A DNA stretch of 64,000 nt. Origin: Closterium sp. NIES-65 (Eukaryota; Streptophyta; Zygnematophyceae; Desmidiales; Closteriaceae). The notes beneath the pieces were generated by a model, which saw only the letters and a list, made by a program, of their open reading frames with translations, did no database searches and was not told the DNA's origin. The stretch lies in NCBI GenBank assembly GCA_948144175.1, contig CANXME010002055.1, positions 62,001 through 126,000 of the forward strand, read 5' to 3'. Shown here piece after piece: positions 1 through 11,500 of this stretch (position 1 is its first letter; the number at the start of each line of letters is the position of its first letter). Made by a program: the position numbers and the translations under genes.

Positions 1-1524
1 GTCGCCTCGGTGGTAGGCTCTACCGCCAGCGAATCCTCCCCCGGCTCTTCGCAAGTCGGCTCCATGTCGTCCAAGGCGACAAACTCTGCCGCCGCCATGG
101 CGCTCGGCCCGAGGTTGAGGTGGCGGATCAACGCGCGGACGTCGCCAAGCTCCTCCTCGAGCTCGTCCCCGGCCTCCTCGTCGACATCAGCAGCGGCCCC
201 TACATGCTCTAGCTGCATCTCCCACGCAGCCGGGAGGCAGCCGGTCCGCCACCAGCACCGCTGAATCGTCTTCGGGCTGATGGTGATCCACAAATCGCTG
301 AGCCACGAGAGCGAGTCGCGGAGGTTGGGACGATAGCGCGTCATCGCCCCCCGCGCTCCGCGTGCGTTCCAGTCGGCCGTGAAAGCGCGAAGCCAGTACG
401 CCCGGTACCGCGCCTTAGCCATAGCGATCAACCCCTGATCAAGGGGCTGCGTGAAACACGTGGTGTTCGGGGGGAGGTAAACGAGCCGGATATTGGATAG
501 CGAGCGGGTGCGAACCTGAACAAGTCCTCGGCCGTCGCCGTCTCTGTCTTTAGCACGTGACTGCTCGCGTTGTCGAGCAGGATGATGATGTGCTGCTTCT
601 CGGCATACATCGCAGCGTTGAGGTGCTCCGTGAAAGCGGTGAAGAGCTGAAGGTGACGGGCGGGTGGGGAGTTGGAGGGAGAGAATTAGATGAAATGACG
701 ACGTCAAAGATGTTGATGCACATAAGCAATCTAGAAAAAACAGAAACAATTCACACACCTTTGACGTCATCCACCCTTTCTTGTTGGACCTCCAGCAGCA
801 CAACATCTCGGGGTCGTATTCCGGGCGGAAGTCGTGCAGGCGCTTCGACTTCGAGATAACAAGGGGACGAAACGGGTGGGTGCCGTCCGCGTTGATAAGG
901 AAGCCCACCGTGAGCCTCTCCTTGGGGATCTTGCGGCCAGCCACGCGCGCCGTGCCATACGTCTTGCGAGGGAGCACCGAGATGTAAAGGGCGGTTTCAT
1001 CGAAGTTGAAAACATCCGTCGGCACCACCGCGAGATGCATGAGAAGCTACGGCAGCTGCGTCCGGCATGTTGTAACCGCCGCGAGATCTTGGTCGGCAGC
1101 CTCACCGCACGCCATGGCGCTGCAGTGTGCGGCGCACCCACCCGACCGAGCACCGGAAGGACGCGGGAATGCCCACGTCGCGGGCGATTCCGGCAGCGTG
1201 ATGGCGGATGGTCGCCAATGTCAGAGGAACGCCGTCCTCCCCCGCGTGGTGAATCCAACGAATGATGCGTTGCTCCAGCTGCGGGTGAGCCCCACCACGC
1301 ACTCGAGGGGTATTGGTGCTCTCAGCCGTGCGGCTCCATCGGGCCTCGTTACGAAGCACGTGCCCGATCGTCGTGCGATCGGAACGGACACTGTACCGCG
1401 TAAAGCACCATCGGGCGATGTCTTCCTGGCGCAGGTGAGGGTGGTTGGTGTGGTAGCTACATACCGCGCGCTTAACATACAGAGGAAGCTGTGAGCGTTT
1501 GAGTAAACGAGGCATGCTAGGCAA
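1..1524 (-). pseudogene. Pogo/Tigger-like (Tc1/mariner superfamily) transposase, decayed, runs off the left edge
   Basis: Read right to left. The N-terminal part (1524-1102) has a basic helix-turn-helix/CENP-B-like DNA-binding region. The catalytic DDE part follows: FNFDETALY near 1010-980, LLDNASSH near 590-565, and LPPNTTCFTQPLDQG near 480-435, the block typical of pogo/Tigger transposases. A probable 112-bp intron (758-647, GT-AG on the minus strand) separates the first two catalytic blocks. The frame breaks at least twice: a TGA after LQRHGVR at about 1102 with a shift before the first DDE block, and a one-base shift at about 510 inside AEDL/VQVRT. I therefore call it a pseudogene, although sequencing indels cannot be excluded. 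An acidic, Ala-rich tail continues to base 1. Terminal inverted repeats were not found. Confidence 0.75.
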
Positions 1525-2545
1525 ATGTTGGTGTGAGAGAGGATGATTAGAGTGGGAAATTCGTCGGGTTTATATTGTGGCAGGGGATGTGATACACTAG
1601 TCCCGGGGCTTGTTTCGTGCTGTGGTGTGTGTTCATGGTGTCACTCCCTGCCAATGAACCTGAGCGTGGTTACGCCTCTGTGACAGCATGTAACCAAGGT
1701 TGGTTGCAGGCGTGCTGTGTTTGTGAAAGGAGGGTGTGACATTTGGGTTTGAAATCGAACATTGCGACACCGTCAACTTTCGACAGCGTGGCACATTGCT
1801 GCCGCTGCACAGCGCGTTTGAAACACCTTGCCCGAGCTACGTGGCGTACGAGCGAAGGCGAAAGCATGGCGAGGAGCAAATGCTCTTCGCTAAGGGCTTC
1901 GCCAGGGTGGTTTATATAGCGCGGTTTGTCAATTCTTGGGAGCAACAAATGCTGTCCCCATCCCCATGTCGCGAAATTGACGAGCCGCGCTCGCCAAACC
2001 ACTTGTCCAGGGGGTCTGTAAGATGAGGGCAACTGCCCGTCCGTACCTGCAAAAGGGCAAGCGATCGGGATTGGACAGACCAGATGCGCGGGCATTGGCT
2101 GCGCATCACGTGTATGTACTGTTGACTGACAAGCGACGGCACAAATAATTTTCGTACGGTACCTACCTACCGACCGACCTAAAGAATGCTTTCTTTCCCT
2201 TCCTCTCTGCAGTTTAGCACCACTAACTTAGGGTTTCGCGAACTTGCTTGCTGAGACGGACGGGACGTGCTGCTGAAATTGGCATAGTCACCTATTTATT
2301 GCCTTGTTCGTATGGCAACAAGATGCCGGGATTCCTGAGATTTGGAAGCGACGGGTAGTCTCTATTTTAACTCGTCGTGACAGGGGCTGTCCTGGTGTCC
2401 CATTGGCAGAATAGCCGGCTAAGTAGTCCGGCGTCCTGCTGTTCCGGCATTCCCTTCGGCGTCCTGTTCCGTCCTGTTCTTTCTGCTATTCGTAATCAGG
2501 AGTCAGACTTTTGAGTCGACTCAAGAGTCAGACTTTGTGTGAAGG
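1525..2545. other. Intergenic region and GLR upstream region
   Basis: No convincing coding sequence. The short open frames here show no recognisable protein. It should hold the right end of the degraded transposon and the promoter of the GLR gene. Just before the GLR start codon, 2501-2534 carries a core palindrome (TTTTGAGTCGACTCAAGA) flanked by direct copies of AGTCAGACTT. A short CGTCCTGTTC repeat occurs at about 2459-2480. No TATA box could be assigned with confidence. Confidence 0.4.
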
Positions 2546-5500
2546 ATGGACCTAATCAAGCATTCGTGTTCATGTCATCAACAGAAGCTGCTCGTTTCGT
2601 TAGGGTTACCAGCCATGCTGTGGCTAGCACTCACATTGTCCTTTCTAGGGTTGCCAGCCACCGCTACAGCCGATTCCTTTGCTCCTGTCGCCTCGTCCGA
2701 AGCGTCCTCGTTAGCAATCGCAACGTCAACTGTCTATAATGTAGCAGCTGCAGCGGATAATGGCGGGAAACAGGTTATCAAAGTGGCTTGCTTCGTGCCG
2801 CTGGAGATTCCTTTCGGCCAGGCCATATACAGAGGTGAATTTTATTATGATGTATCAAACGTAATATAACCGCATTCGCCATTGTAGCAGCAAATGCCGT
2901 GCCGAGGTGAAGTGGAGGGGGAAAGGGGGGGTGGTGGGGGGACATGGTGCGTGCGTGCGTCTTGCCGTCAGAGATGTGACGGTCAACACTGCCGCAGTCG
3001 ACAGTGCAGCAGCTGGCTTGCTGGGAAGGGTGGGAAGCAGGTCCTTACGGTTGCGTGCAGTCCCTTTCCGCGCACCCGTTGTTACTCTTAGTCGTCAAAC
3101 CTGAAAGTTGTGAAGTTCAAAGCTCAGCCGCATAGTTGTTCTGGGAAATTCATTCTCAAAGCTCACAGCAACTCTCTATTTGCTCCAATAAGCATTCCTC
3201 TCACCTTCGCCTGTTTTCGCCTTCCTTTCCCCATCTTCCTTCCGTCCCTGTCCACGTGTAGCCGTGCGATTGGCCGAGGCGCAGGTCAACGGCAACGACC
3301 AGCTGCTGCCAGACTACAGGATTGAGGTCGTGCCAGTCAACACGAGTCTCTCCACCACGCAGGCTGCCGCCGCAGGTACAACCCTCTCTCCCGCTCCCCC
3401 TGTCCATGCGAGTGTGGTTGAGTCTCTCTCACACCCCCCTTGCAGTGGTGCAGACAATGCTGGCAGAGAGGGTGGTCGAAGCAGCGAGCCCTCCCTTTCC
3501 CACCCTCCCTCCTCTCCACCCACCTTCCCCCATTGGCATTCTTCCACACCTCCTGCAGTGGTGCAGACAATGCTAGCAGAGAGGGTGGTGGCAGCAGTGG
3601 GTCCAACGACCTCCTCCCAGGCGCACGTGCTCTCGGCCATCCACACACAAGTGCAGGTGCGCGCAGCGTGCTTGCAGTGCTTGATTGCATTGCGTGCTTG
3701 TGGCGACCCATAAGGGCACAATGCTAGCTAGCAGAGAGGGTGGTGGCAGCAGTGGGGCCGATGACCTCCTCCCAGGCGCTCGTGCTGTCCGCCATCCATA
3801 CGCAAGTGCAGGCGGGTGCTTGCCTGTGTGCGTGCGTGATTTAGTTGCGTGTGTGCTTCTGTGCGTGTTCGATCGCGTGCGTGTGTGTGCCCAATCCCCA
3901 GGGACTATTGGGTTGAGCCGACTCTCATGAGTCACAATGCCGCCTGCCTCCTGTCTGTATGTTCCTCACTCAAACCACCCCCTTGTCTCACCCTTTCATA
4001 ATTCATTCCCTCTTCGCCCGTCCTACCTCCTCCCGCCCCATCCATCAGGTCCCCATGATAGGGCTCCCTCCCCTCTTCGGCCTCCTTCCGCCACGGACCC
4101 CTCCCTCTCAGCCGCGCCTATCTTTGTTGCCTCTCGCTCATGTATTTCGCCTTCTGTATTTCCCCCCTCCTCTCCTCGCTCACCCCCCCTTTCAACCCCC
4201 TGTCTCCCAGGTACCAATGGTCTCCTATTCTGCCACGGATCCCTCCCTCTCTGCCGCCTCCTACCCCTTCTTCACGCGCACCATCCGCAGCGACGCTCTC
4301 GAGATGCAGGCCATAGCGGGTGAGTGAGACGTGATGTGCTGATGGGCGTGGCACGGTAGCAGCACGTGACGGCTGACTGATTATAGCAGTGTGGGGTGGG
4401 GATGTGGGTCCCGACCCCTCCCTCTCTGCCGCCTCCTACCCCTTCTTCACTCGCACTATCCGCAGCGACGCTCTCGAGATGCAGGCCATAGCGGGTGAGT
4501 GAGACGTGATGTGCTGATGGGCGTGGCACGGTAGCAGCACGTGACGGCTGACTGATTATAGCAGTGTGGGGTGGGGATGTGGGTCCCGACCCGACCCCTC
4601 CCTCTCTGCCGCCTCCTACCCCTTCTTCACTCGCACTATCCGCAGCGACGCTCTCGAGATGCAGGCCATAGCGGGTGAGTGAGACGTGATGTGCTGATGG
4701 GCGTGGCACGGTAGCAGCACGTGACGGCTGACTGATTATAGCAGTGTGGGGTGGGGATGTGGGTCCCGACCCGACCCCTCCCTCTCTGCCGCCTCCTACC
4801 CCTTCTTCACTCGCACTATCCGCAGCGACGCTCTCGAGATGCAGGCCATAGCGGGTGAGTGAGACGTGATGTGCTGATGGGCGTGGCACGGTAGCAGCAC
4901 GTGACGGCTGACTGATTATAGCAGTGTGGGGTGGGGATGTGGGTCCCGACCCGACCCCTCCCTCTCTGCCGCCTCCTACCCCTTCTTCACTCGCACTATC
5001 CGCAGCGACGCTCTCGAGATGCAGGCCATAGCGGGTGAGTGAGACGTGATGTGCTGATGGGCGTGGCACGGTAGCAGCACGTGACGGCTGACTGATTATA
5101 GCAGTGTGGGGTGGGGATGTGGGTCCCGACCCGACCCCTCCCTCTCTGCCGCCTCCTACCCCTTCTTCACTCGCACTATCCGCAGCGACGCTCTCGAGAT
5201 GCAGGCCATAGCGGGTGAGTGAGACGTGATGTGCTGATGGGCGTGGCACGGTAGCAGCACGTGACGGCTGACTGATTATAGCAGTGTGGGGTGGGGATGT
5301 GGGTCCCGACCCGACCCCTCCCTCTCTGCCGCCTCCTACCCCTTCTTCACTCGCACTATCCGCAGCGACGCTCTCGAGATGCAGGCCATAGCGGGTGAGT
5401 GAGACGTGATGTGCTGATGGGCGTGGCACGGTAGCAGCACGTGACGGCTGACTGATTATAGCAGTGTGGGGTGGGGATGTGGGTCCCGACCCGACCCCTC

Positions 5501-8500
5501 CCTCTCTGCCGCCTCCTACCCCTTCTTCACTCGCACTATCCGCAGCGACGCTCTCGAGATGCAGGCCATAGCGGGTGAGTGAGACGTGATGTGCTGATGG
5601 GCGTGGCACGGTAGCAGCACGTGACGGCTGACTGATTATAGCAGTGTGGGGTGGGGATGTGGGTCCCGACCCGACCCCTCCCTCTCTGCCGCCTCCTACC
5701 CCTTCTTCACTCGCACTATCCGCAGCGACGCTCTCGAGATGCAGGCCATAGCGGGTGAGTGAGACGTGATGTGCTGATGGGCGTGGCACGGTAGCAGCAC
5801 GTGACGGCTGACTGATTATAGCAGTGTGGGGTGGGGATGTGGGTCCCGACCCGACCCCTCCCTCTCTGCCGCCTCCTACCCCTTCTTCACTCGCACTATC
5901 CGCAGCGACGCTCTCGAGATGCAGGCCATAGCGGGTGAGTGAGACGTGATGTGCTGATGGGCGTGGCACGGTAGCAGCACGTGACGGCTGACTGATTATA
6001 GCAGTGTGGGGTGGGGATGTGGGTCCCGACCCGACCCCTCCCTCTCTGCCGCCTCCTACCCCTTCTTCACTCGCACTATCCGCAGCGACGCTCTCGAGAT
6101 GCAGGCCATAGCGGGGGAGTGAGACGTGATGGGGTTGGGGCTGATGGGTATGTGGGTGGGTGGGGCGAGTTGAGGGACATAGCTGTGAGAAAACGAGAGG
6201 AAGAACCATTGAATTCATTAGGAGAGAGGGAGGTATACATAGTAGTGCTAAGGGGGGAGGGGTTGGTTGGGAACCAAGCCAACATTATTGGCCCCCACCA
6301 ATAAGTTGGGTTGAGGGATGATAGGGGGATCAATAATGTTGACCAAGTTGGTTCAACATTATTGGGGGGACCAATAATTCCCAACCCAACCTTGGGGCCA
6401 AGGTTGGAGTTCCAACCCCCAACTAGGGTTATCCCTAGTTCTACACCCAAACTAAGTTTGGGTGGCTATCTCTAGCCTAAGCTTATAGGATTGATGTAGG
6501 TTACAATGAGGATGGTAATCTGACACAACCCCTTAACCTACAGAAATCCATAAGCTAGGGAAGAGAGAGAGTAACAACCCCTGAGTCAGCCACCGCGGGG
6601 AGCAAGTCCCTGGAGACGCAAAAGCGCAGAGTGGTCGGAGCGGTGGAGAGCCTTGGTGAAGAGATCGGCGAGGTTGTCGGAGGAGGCGATTTTGCGAACG
6701 GTGATGTGACCATCTTGGACAAGGTCGCGAACAAAGTAGTAGCGAAGCTCGATGTGTTTAGAGCGACCATGAAAAACTGCTTCCTTGGTGAGGTGGATGG
6801 TACTGTCGTTGTCACACCACAGGGCGGGGCGGGGCTGTGGAGAGCCAAGGTCGGTGAGCAGATAGCTGAGCCAACGTGCTTCTTGAGCCGCCATCGTGAC
6901 CGCGTACAGTTCGGCTTCGCAGGATGAGAGGGCAACGGAGGAGGAGCGGGTGGAGCGCCAACTGATGAGGCCGCCCCCAAGTGTGAAGCCATATCCCTGA
7001 GAGCTGCGACGGTCGGGCTGTGCGTCGGCCCAAGATGAGTCGCTGAAGCCTTGAAGAATGGGCGGATTCACACCACCCAGAGTGAGGACATGGTCCTTCG
7101 TGCCTTGAAGGTAGCGAAGAACACGCATGGCCGCCTTCCAATGCTCTTCACCATGCCTGCCGGTGCCAACGAACTGCGCCAGAACACTGACTGGGTATGC
7201 AAGGTCGGGACGAGTGCAGACCATGGCGTACATCAGGGCCCCAACAAGTTCTGCGTAGGGATGAGGGGAGGTGACGGGAGTGGTGGGAGGGGCGAGCTGA
7301 TGCCCGAATGCAAGTGGTGTGGGGATGGGTTTGCAGGTTGTCATGCCAAACCTCTCAAGAATCTTCTCGATGTAAAATGACTGAGAGAGGGTGATGGTCT
7401 TGGCAGTGAGGTCGCGAGTGATCTCCATGCCGAGGTAGTTGCGAACCTCCCCTAGGTCCTTGCAGGCAAGGCGTTTCTGCAGCGCATCCTTGACCTCCTG
7501 TAGGTCAGCAGTTGTGTCAGCGGCCAACAGCATGTCGTCGACGTAGACGAGGATGAAGAAGGGTGATGGGGTGAGGCGCAGGAAGAGGCATGAGGCGGCA
7601 CGGGAGGGGCGAAAGCCAAGTTCGCGAAGGGTGGAGGAGAGTTTGGCGTGCCATTCCCGAGGTGCTTGTTTGAGCCCGTAGATAGGACGTAGCAGCTTCC
7701 AAACAGTGGTAGGGTCGTGAGGAGCATGGAAGCCTTTGGGACGTTCCAGGAAAATGAGCTCATGAAGGTCGCCTTGCAGAAAGGCGGTGGTGACGTCCAT
7801 GGAGTGAAGAAGCATCCCACGTCTGCCAACAAAGTCCAAAAACACGCGAATGACCGGTGGAGTGGCGGTGGGTGAATAGGTCTCGAAAAAGTCTGAGCCA
7901 TAGGTCTGTGTGAAGCCTTTTGCCACATATCGAGCCTTGTACACCGGAGCGTTGCCAGGGAGTAGTTTGACTCGAAAGAGCCACTTGCCTTGGACCACGT
8001 TGTGCTTTGAGGGACGAGGGACGTCGATAAACGAGCGGTTGCTGATGAAGGCATTGCTCTCCTTGACCATGGCCTCGATCCAGAGAGGTGCATCAAGGCA
8101 GGCAAGTGCTTGCTCATAGGTGGTGGGTTCGTAGATGGTGGGGGTGGTGGAGAAGAGAAGAACAGTGGTGCCAGCCATTGTGCGGACGACGGGGGCGACG
8201 GTTGGTGAGAGGAGGTGGAGGAACATTAGCTCATCATGAGAATCCTCAGTGAGGTCCGGAGTGAGAGGAGGAGGAAGAGGAGGCGGTGAAGTTGCAAGAC
8301 AGCTGCGCTGGTGGGTCGGGCTGATGCGGGGACACAGGTGCACTCGTGCTCTGCTGCGCTGAGGGTCGGGGCGAGGAGACAGCTGCATTGCAGCTCGGCT
8401 TCGCTGGGTTGCCGTGAGGGGCAGAGAGACGGGAGCGCGACTGCTGAGAGAACCTGAGGTGCTGGTGCGGGGGGGAGGGGAGGTGCTATGGTGGCGGAGA

Positions 8501-11500
8501 AGGGGGATGGATGTGAGAGACTGGAGGGAGGGGGGGTTGGACCTTGGGGTACCAAGAATGGGGACCGTGGAGCGGGTGTGAGGGTAGTGGCGGAGTATGA
8601 GAGGGGGATTGGGAAGTAGGGGTCGTGAGGACGGAGGTGGAGTGAGTGGGGGAGGGCGTGGGGAGGGGGGAGGCGGGGGATGTTCTGCACAAAGGGACGG
8701 AGGGGAAGGAGGGGGGGGAGGGGCAGCGGGTGGGGAGGAAGGGGGAGGGGCAGCGGGTGGGGAGGAAGGGGGAGGGGAAGCGGATGGGGAAGGAGGGGGA
8801 GGGGCAGCGGGTGGGGAGGGAGGGTGGACGGGGTCAAGGATGTCTCCTGACGAGGCGGGGGGAGAGGGGGGAGGGGGTGCAGGGGGGACAATGATGGGGG
8901 GGGGGGAGAAGGGAAGGGGAGGGGAGAGGGGGTGGGGGGGGAATGGTGTCAGTCCAGAGGAAGGGACGGGTGGTTAGAGGGAGGGGGTTAGGGGCTTTGG
9001 GGGAGGTGTAGTACGGGTGGGCTTCATCGAATTCCACATCCCGACTACGAATGAGGCGACCTGAGGGGGGATGGAGGAAGAGATAGTCCGGGGAGGAGGT
9101 GTTGTGACCAAGGAAAATGCAGGGGAGAGTGCGGGAGGCTAGCTTTCCAGCTTTGCGTGAGCGGTCGGCAGGGTGTATGAGAACATACGCCATGGAACCC
9201 CACACGCGCAGGGGGGTGATGTCGGGCTTTTTGGATGTCCAGAGTGCGGTGGGAGTGGTGGTGGGCCGGGAGGGATGAGGGTACAAGTTAGCGAGGATGG
9301 CAGCGTGGAGGATGGCATAGCCCCAGAGAGAGGGCGGGCAGGAGGCATGGACCATGAGGCACCGAGCTGTTTTGGTGACCTCACGGACCCTACTCTCCGC
9401 CACGCCATTCTGCTGAGGGGAATGAGGTAGGGTGTGGGTGTGAATGATACCACGAGTGGTGCAGTAGGATGAGAGCATGTTGTTAAGGAACTCACCACCG
9501 CCATCAGAGTGGAAGCGGGAGACAGGCCGTTTGAAATGGGTGCGTGCTTGTTCAGCCCAAGCAATAATAGCAGCCGGGGCCTCCGCCTTCGTGCGAAGGA
9601 GGGAGACGGAGGAGTAGCGGCTGTGGTCATCCACCAGGATGAGCAGGTATTTATGACCTTGTCTGGTGGGGGAAGGGTTGGGGCCCCAGAGGTCCATGTG
9701 GACGAGATCAAGAGGCTGGGGAGAAAAGGAGGGATGACTCTTGTGGGGGGCCTGTTTCAGTTTGCTTTCAACGCATACTGAGCAGGGAGGGGAGGGTGAT
9801 GGGGGGAGAGGGGGAAGGGTGAGGGGGAGTCCGTCGAGGAGTTGGGTGGAGACGGTTTGACGGAGGGTGGCAAAGTTGGGATGACCCAACCTGTGGTGAA
9901 GGAGAACTGCGGGGTGGGTGAGGTCACGACAGTGACAGGAGGAGGAGGAGGTGGGGGAGGGGGGGGGGGAGGGGAGGGGAGGAGGGGGGGAGGGGATGGG
10001 GGAGGGGATGGGAGGTGGGGAGGGAGGGGGGAGCGGAGGTGAGGGGAGGGGAAGGGGTGAGGTGGGGGCGATGAGGTGGTGAGTGGAGGTGCGAGGGGTG
10101 CGGTACGTGTACAGATTTGTGCGAGGGCAGAGGGGAATGCGACAGATGAAGTGACCAGTGGTGGTTTGAAAGAGGTCGCAGTGGCGTGCATGACCGGGGA
10201 AGAGGGCGGTGATATTGAACCTGGTGAGGTCACACAGTGCTACCTGATTGTTGCGTAGGGAGGGGATGTATAGACCTGTGACTGTACCTGAGGGGAAGAT
10301 GGGACAGGGGAGGGTGGAGGTGTGACTACTTGTGATGGTGAAGCTGGAGTCAGCTCCGTGGATAGTGGAGGGAGTGGGGAGGGGTACCAGTGTGCCTGCA
10401 TCACGCAGAACAGTGTGTGTCGCGCCACTGTCAAGGATAAACTCAAGGCATGAAGAGGAGGAGGAAAAGGCGGAGTACTGGAAGAGAGACTCATTAATAG
10501 CATGTGCATACATAGAATCAGCAGGTGGAGTGCTAACATGTCCTATGAATCCAGCAGAGGGGAATGGAGTAAAGCCAGGAGGGTTGGAGGAGGAGGATGG
10601 TGGTTCAGCAGGAGTGGCAGCAGGTCCAATAGGTGCATGACCATATCCAGGAGGTGGGTAAGGAGGGTAAGGCCAGCCAGCATAGGGTGGAGGGTAGTGA
10701 GGGGGAGGGGCTTGAGGCGGAGGTGTGGATGGGGGAGGAGTGGGTGTGGTGGGAGTGGAGGGGAGAAGATGCTGAACTTGTTGAAGGATGTGAGATGGGA
10801 GATGCTGAGTGAGGACATTGTGAAGGTTGGGAGTAGAGGGCTGATATGCGGGGAGGGTGCGGATGTCATGAATGGAGGGGCGTGGGAAAACAGTGTTCCA
10901 GCGAGGTGGAGTGCCAACGTTGCCACGTGCAAACCACTCGTCCGTGAGGGCTTTGAAGCACGTGTCCGTGGTGTGAGTGGTCTGAGAGCATGGCTGACCT
11001 TTGTTGGAGCCATAGCGGATGATGTACTGACACGGGGGGAGGGTGCCTGAAGGTGAGGGATATCCGCCGCGTCCGCCACGGCCACCACTGCGACCACCAC
11101 CGCGTCCTCCGCCTCGGCCGCCACCACGTCCACCACCACCACCACCGGCGCCACCTGGGCCGCCACCTGTTCCGCTATTGTGGTTGCCTGTGGTAGCTTT
11201 GCGGGTCTGGACAGCATTGACGGTGGCGGAGTCACGTTGAATGTCCGCTTCGCTGTCAAGGAGCCACTCGATGGTGTCAGCCACAGGAGGAGGATGACGG
11301 TAGCGAGAGGTGAAGGTGATGCGGTAGGTGTCATATGTGGGAGGGAGGCAGTCAAGGATGCGTGCAGTAAGAAGGGACTCAGAGATGACAATGCCGCGGT
11401 CATTGAGGCGTTGCACAGTGTCAATGAGGCGACGGGTGTAGGCAGCAGCAGTGGGGGAGGAGTCAAGAGTGATGTCTTGGAATTTGCGGAAAAGGGCGAG

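Noticed and set aside
1670-2142. Short open frames of 76-141 codons in the GLR upstream region
   Set aside because: No domain, unrelated compositions and overlapping on both strands; most likely chance.
4272-6218. 648-codon minus-strand open frame
   Set aside because: It is the reverse strand of the 180-bp array (a multiple of three) that copies a GLR exon; no independent protein signal.
8597-8977. Gly-rich plus-strand frames over the copia linker
   Set aside because: Antisense of the proline-rich copia linker; low-complexity G-rich sequence.
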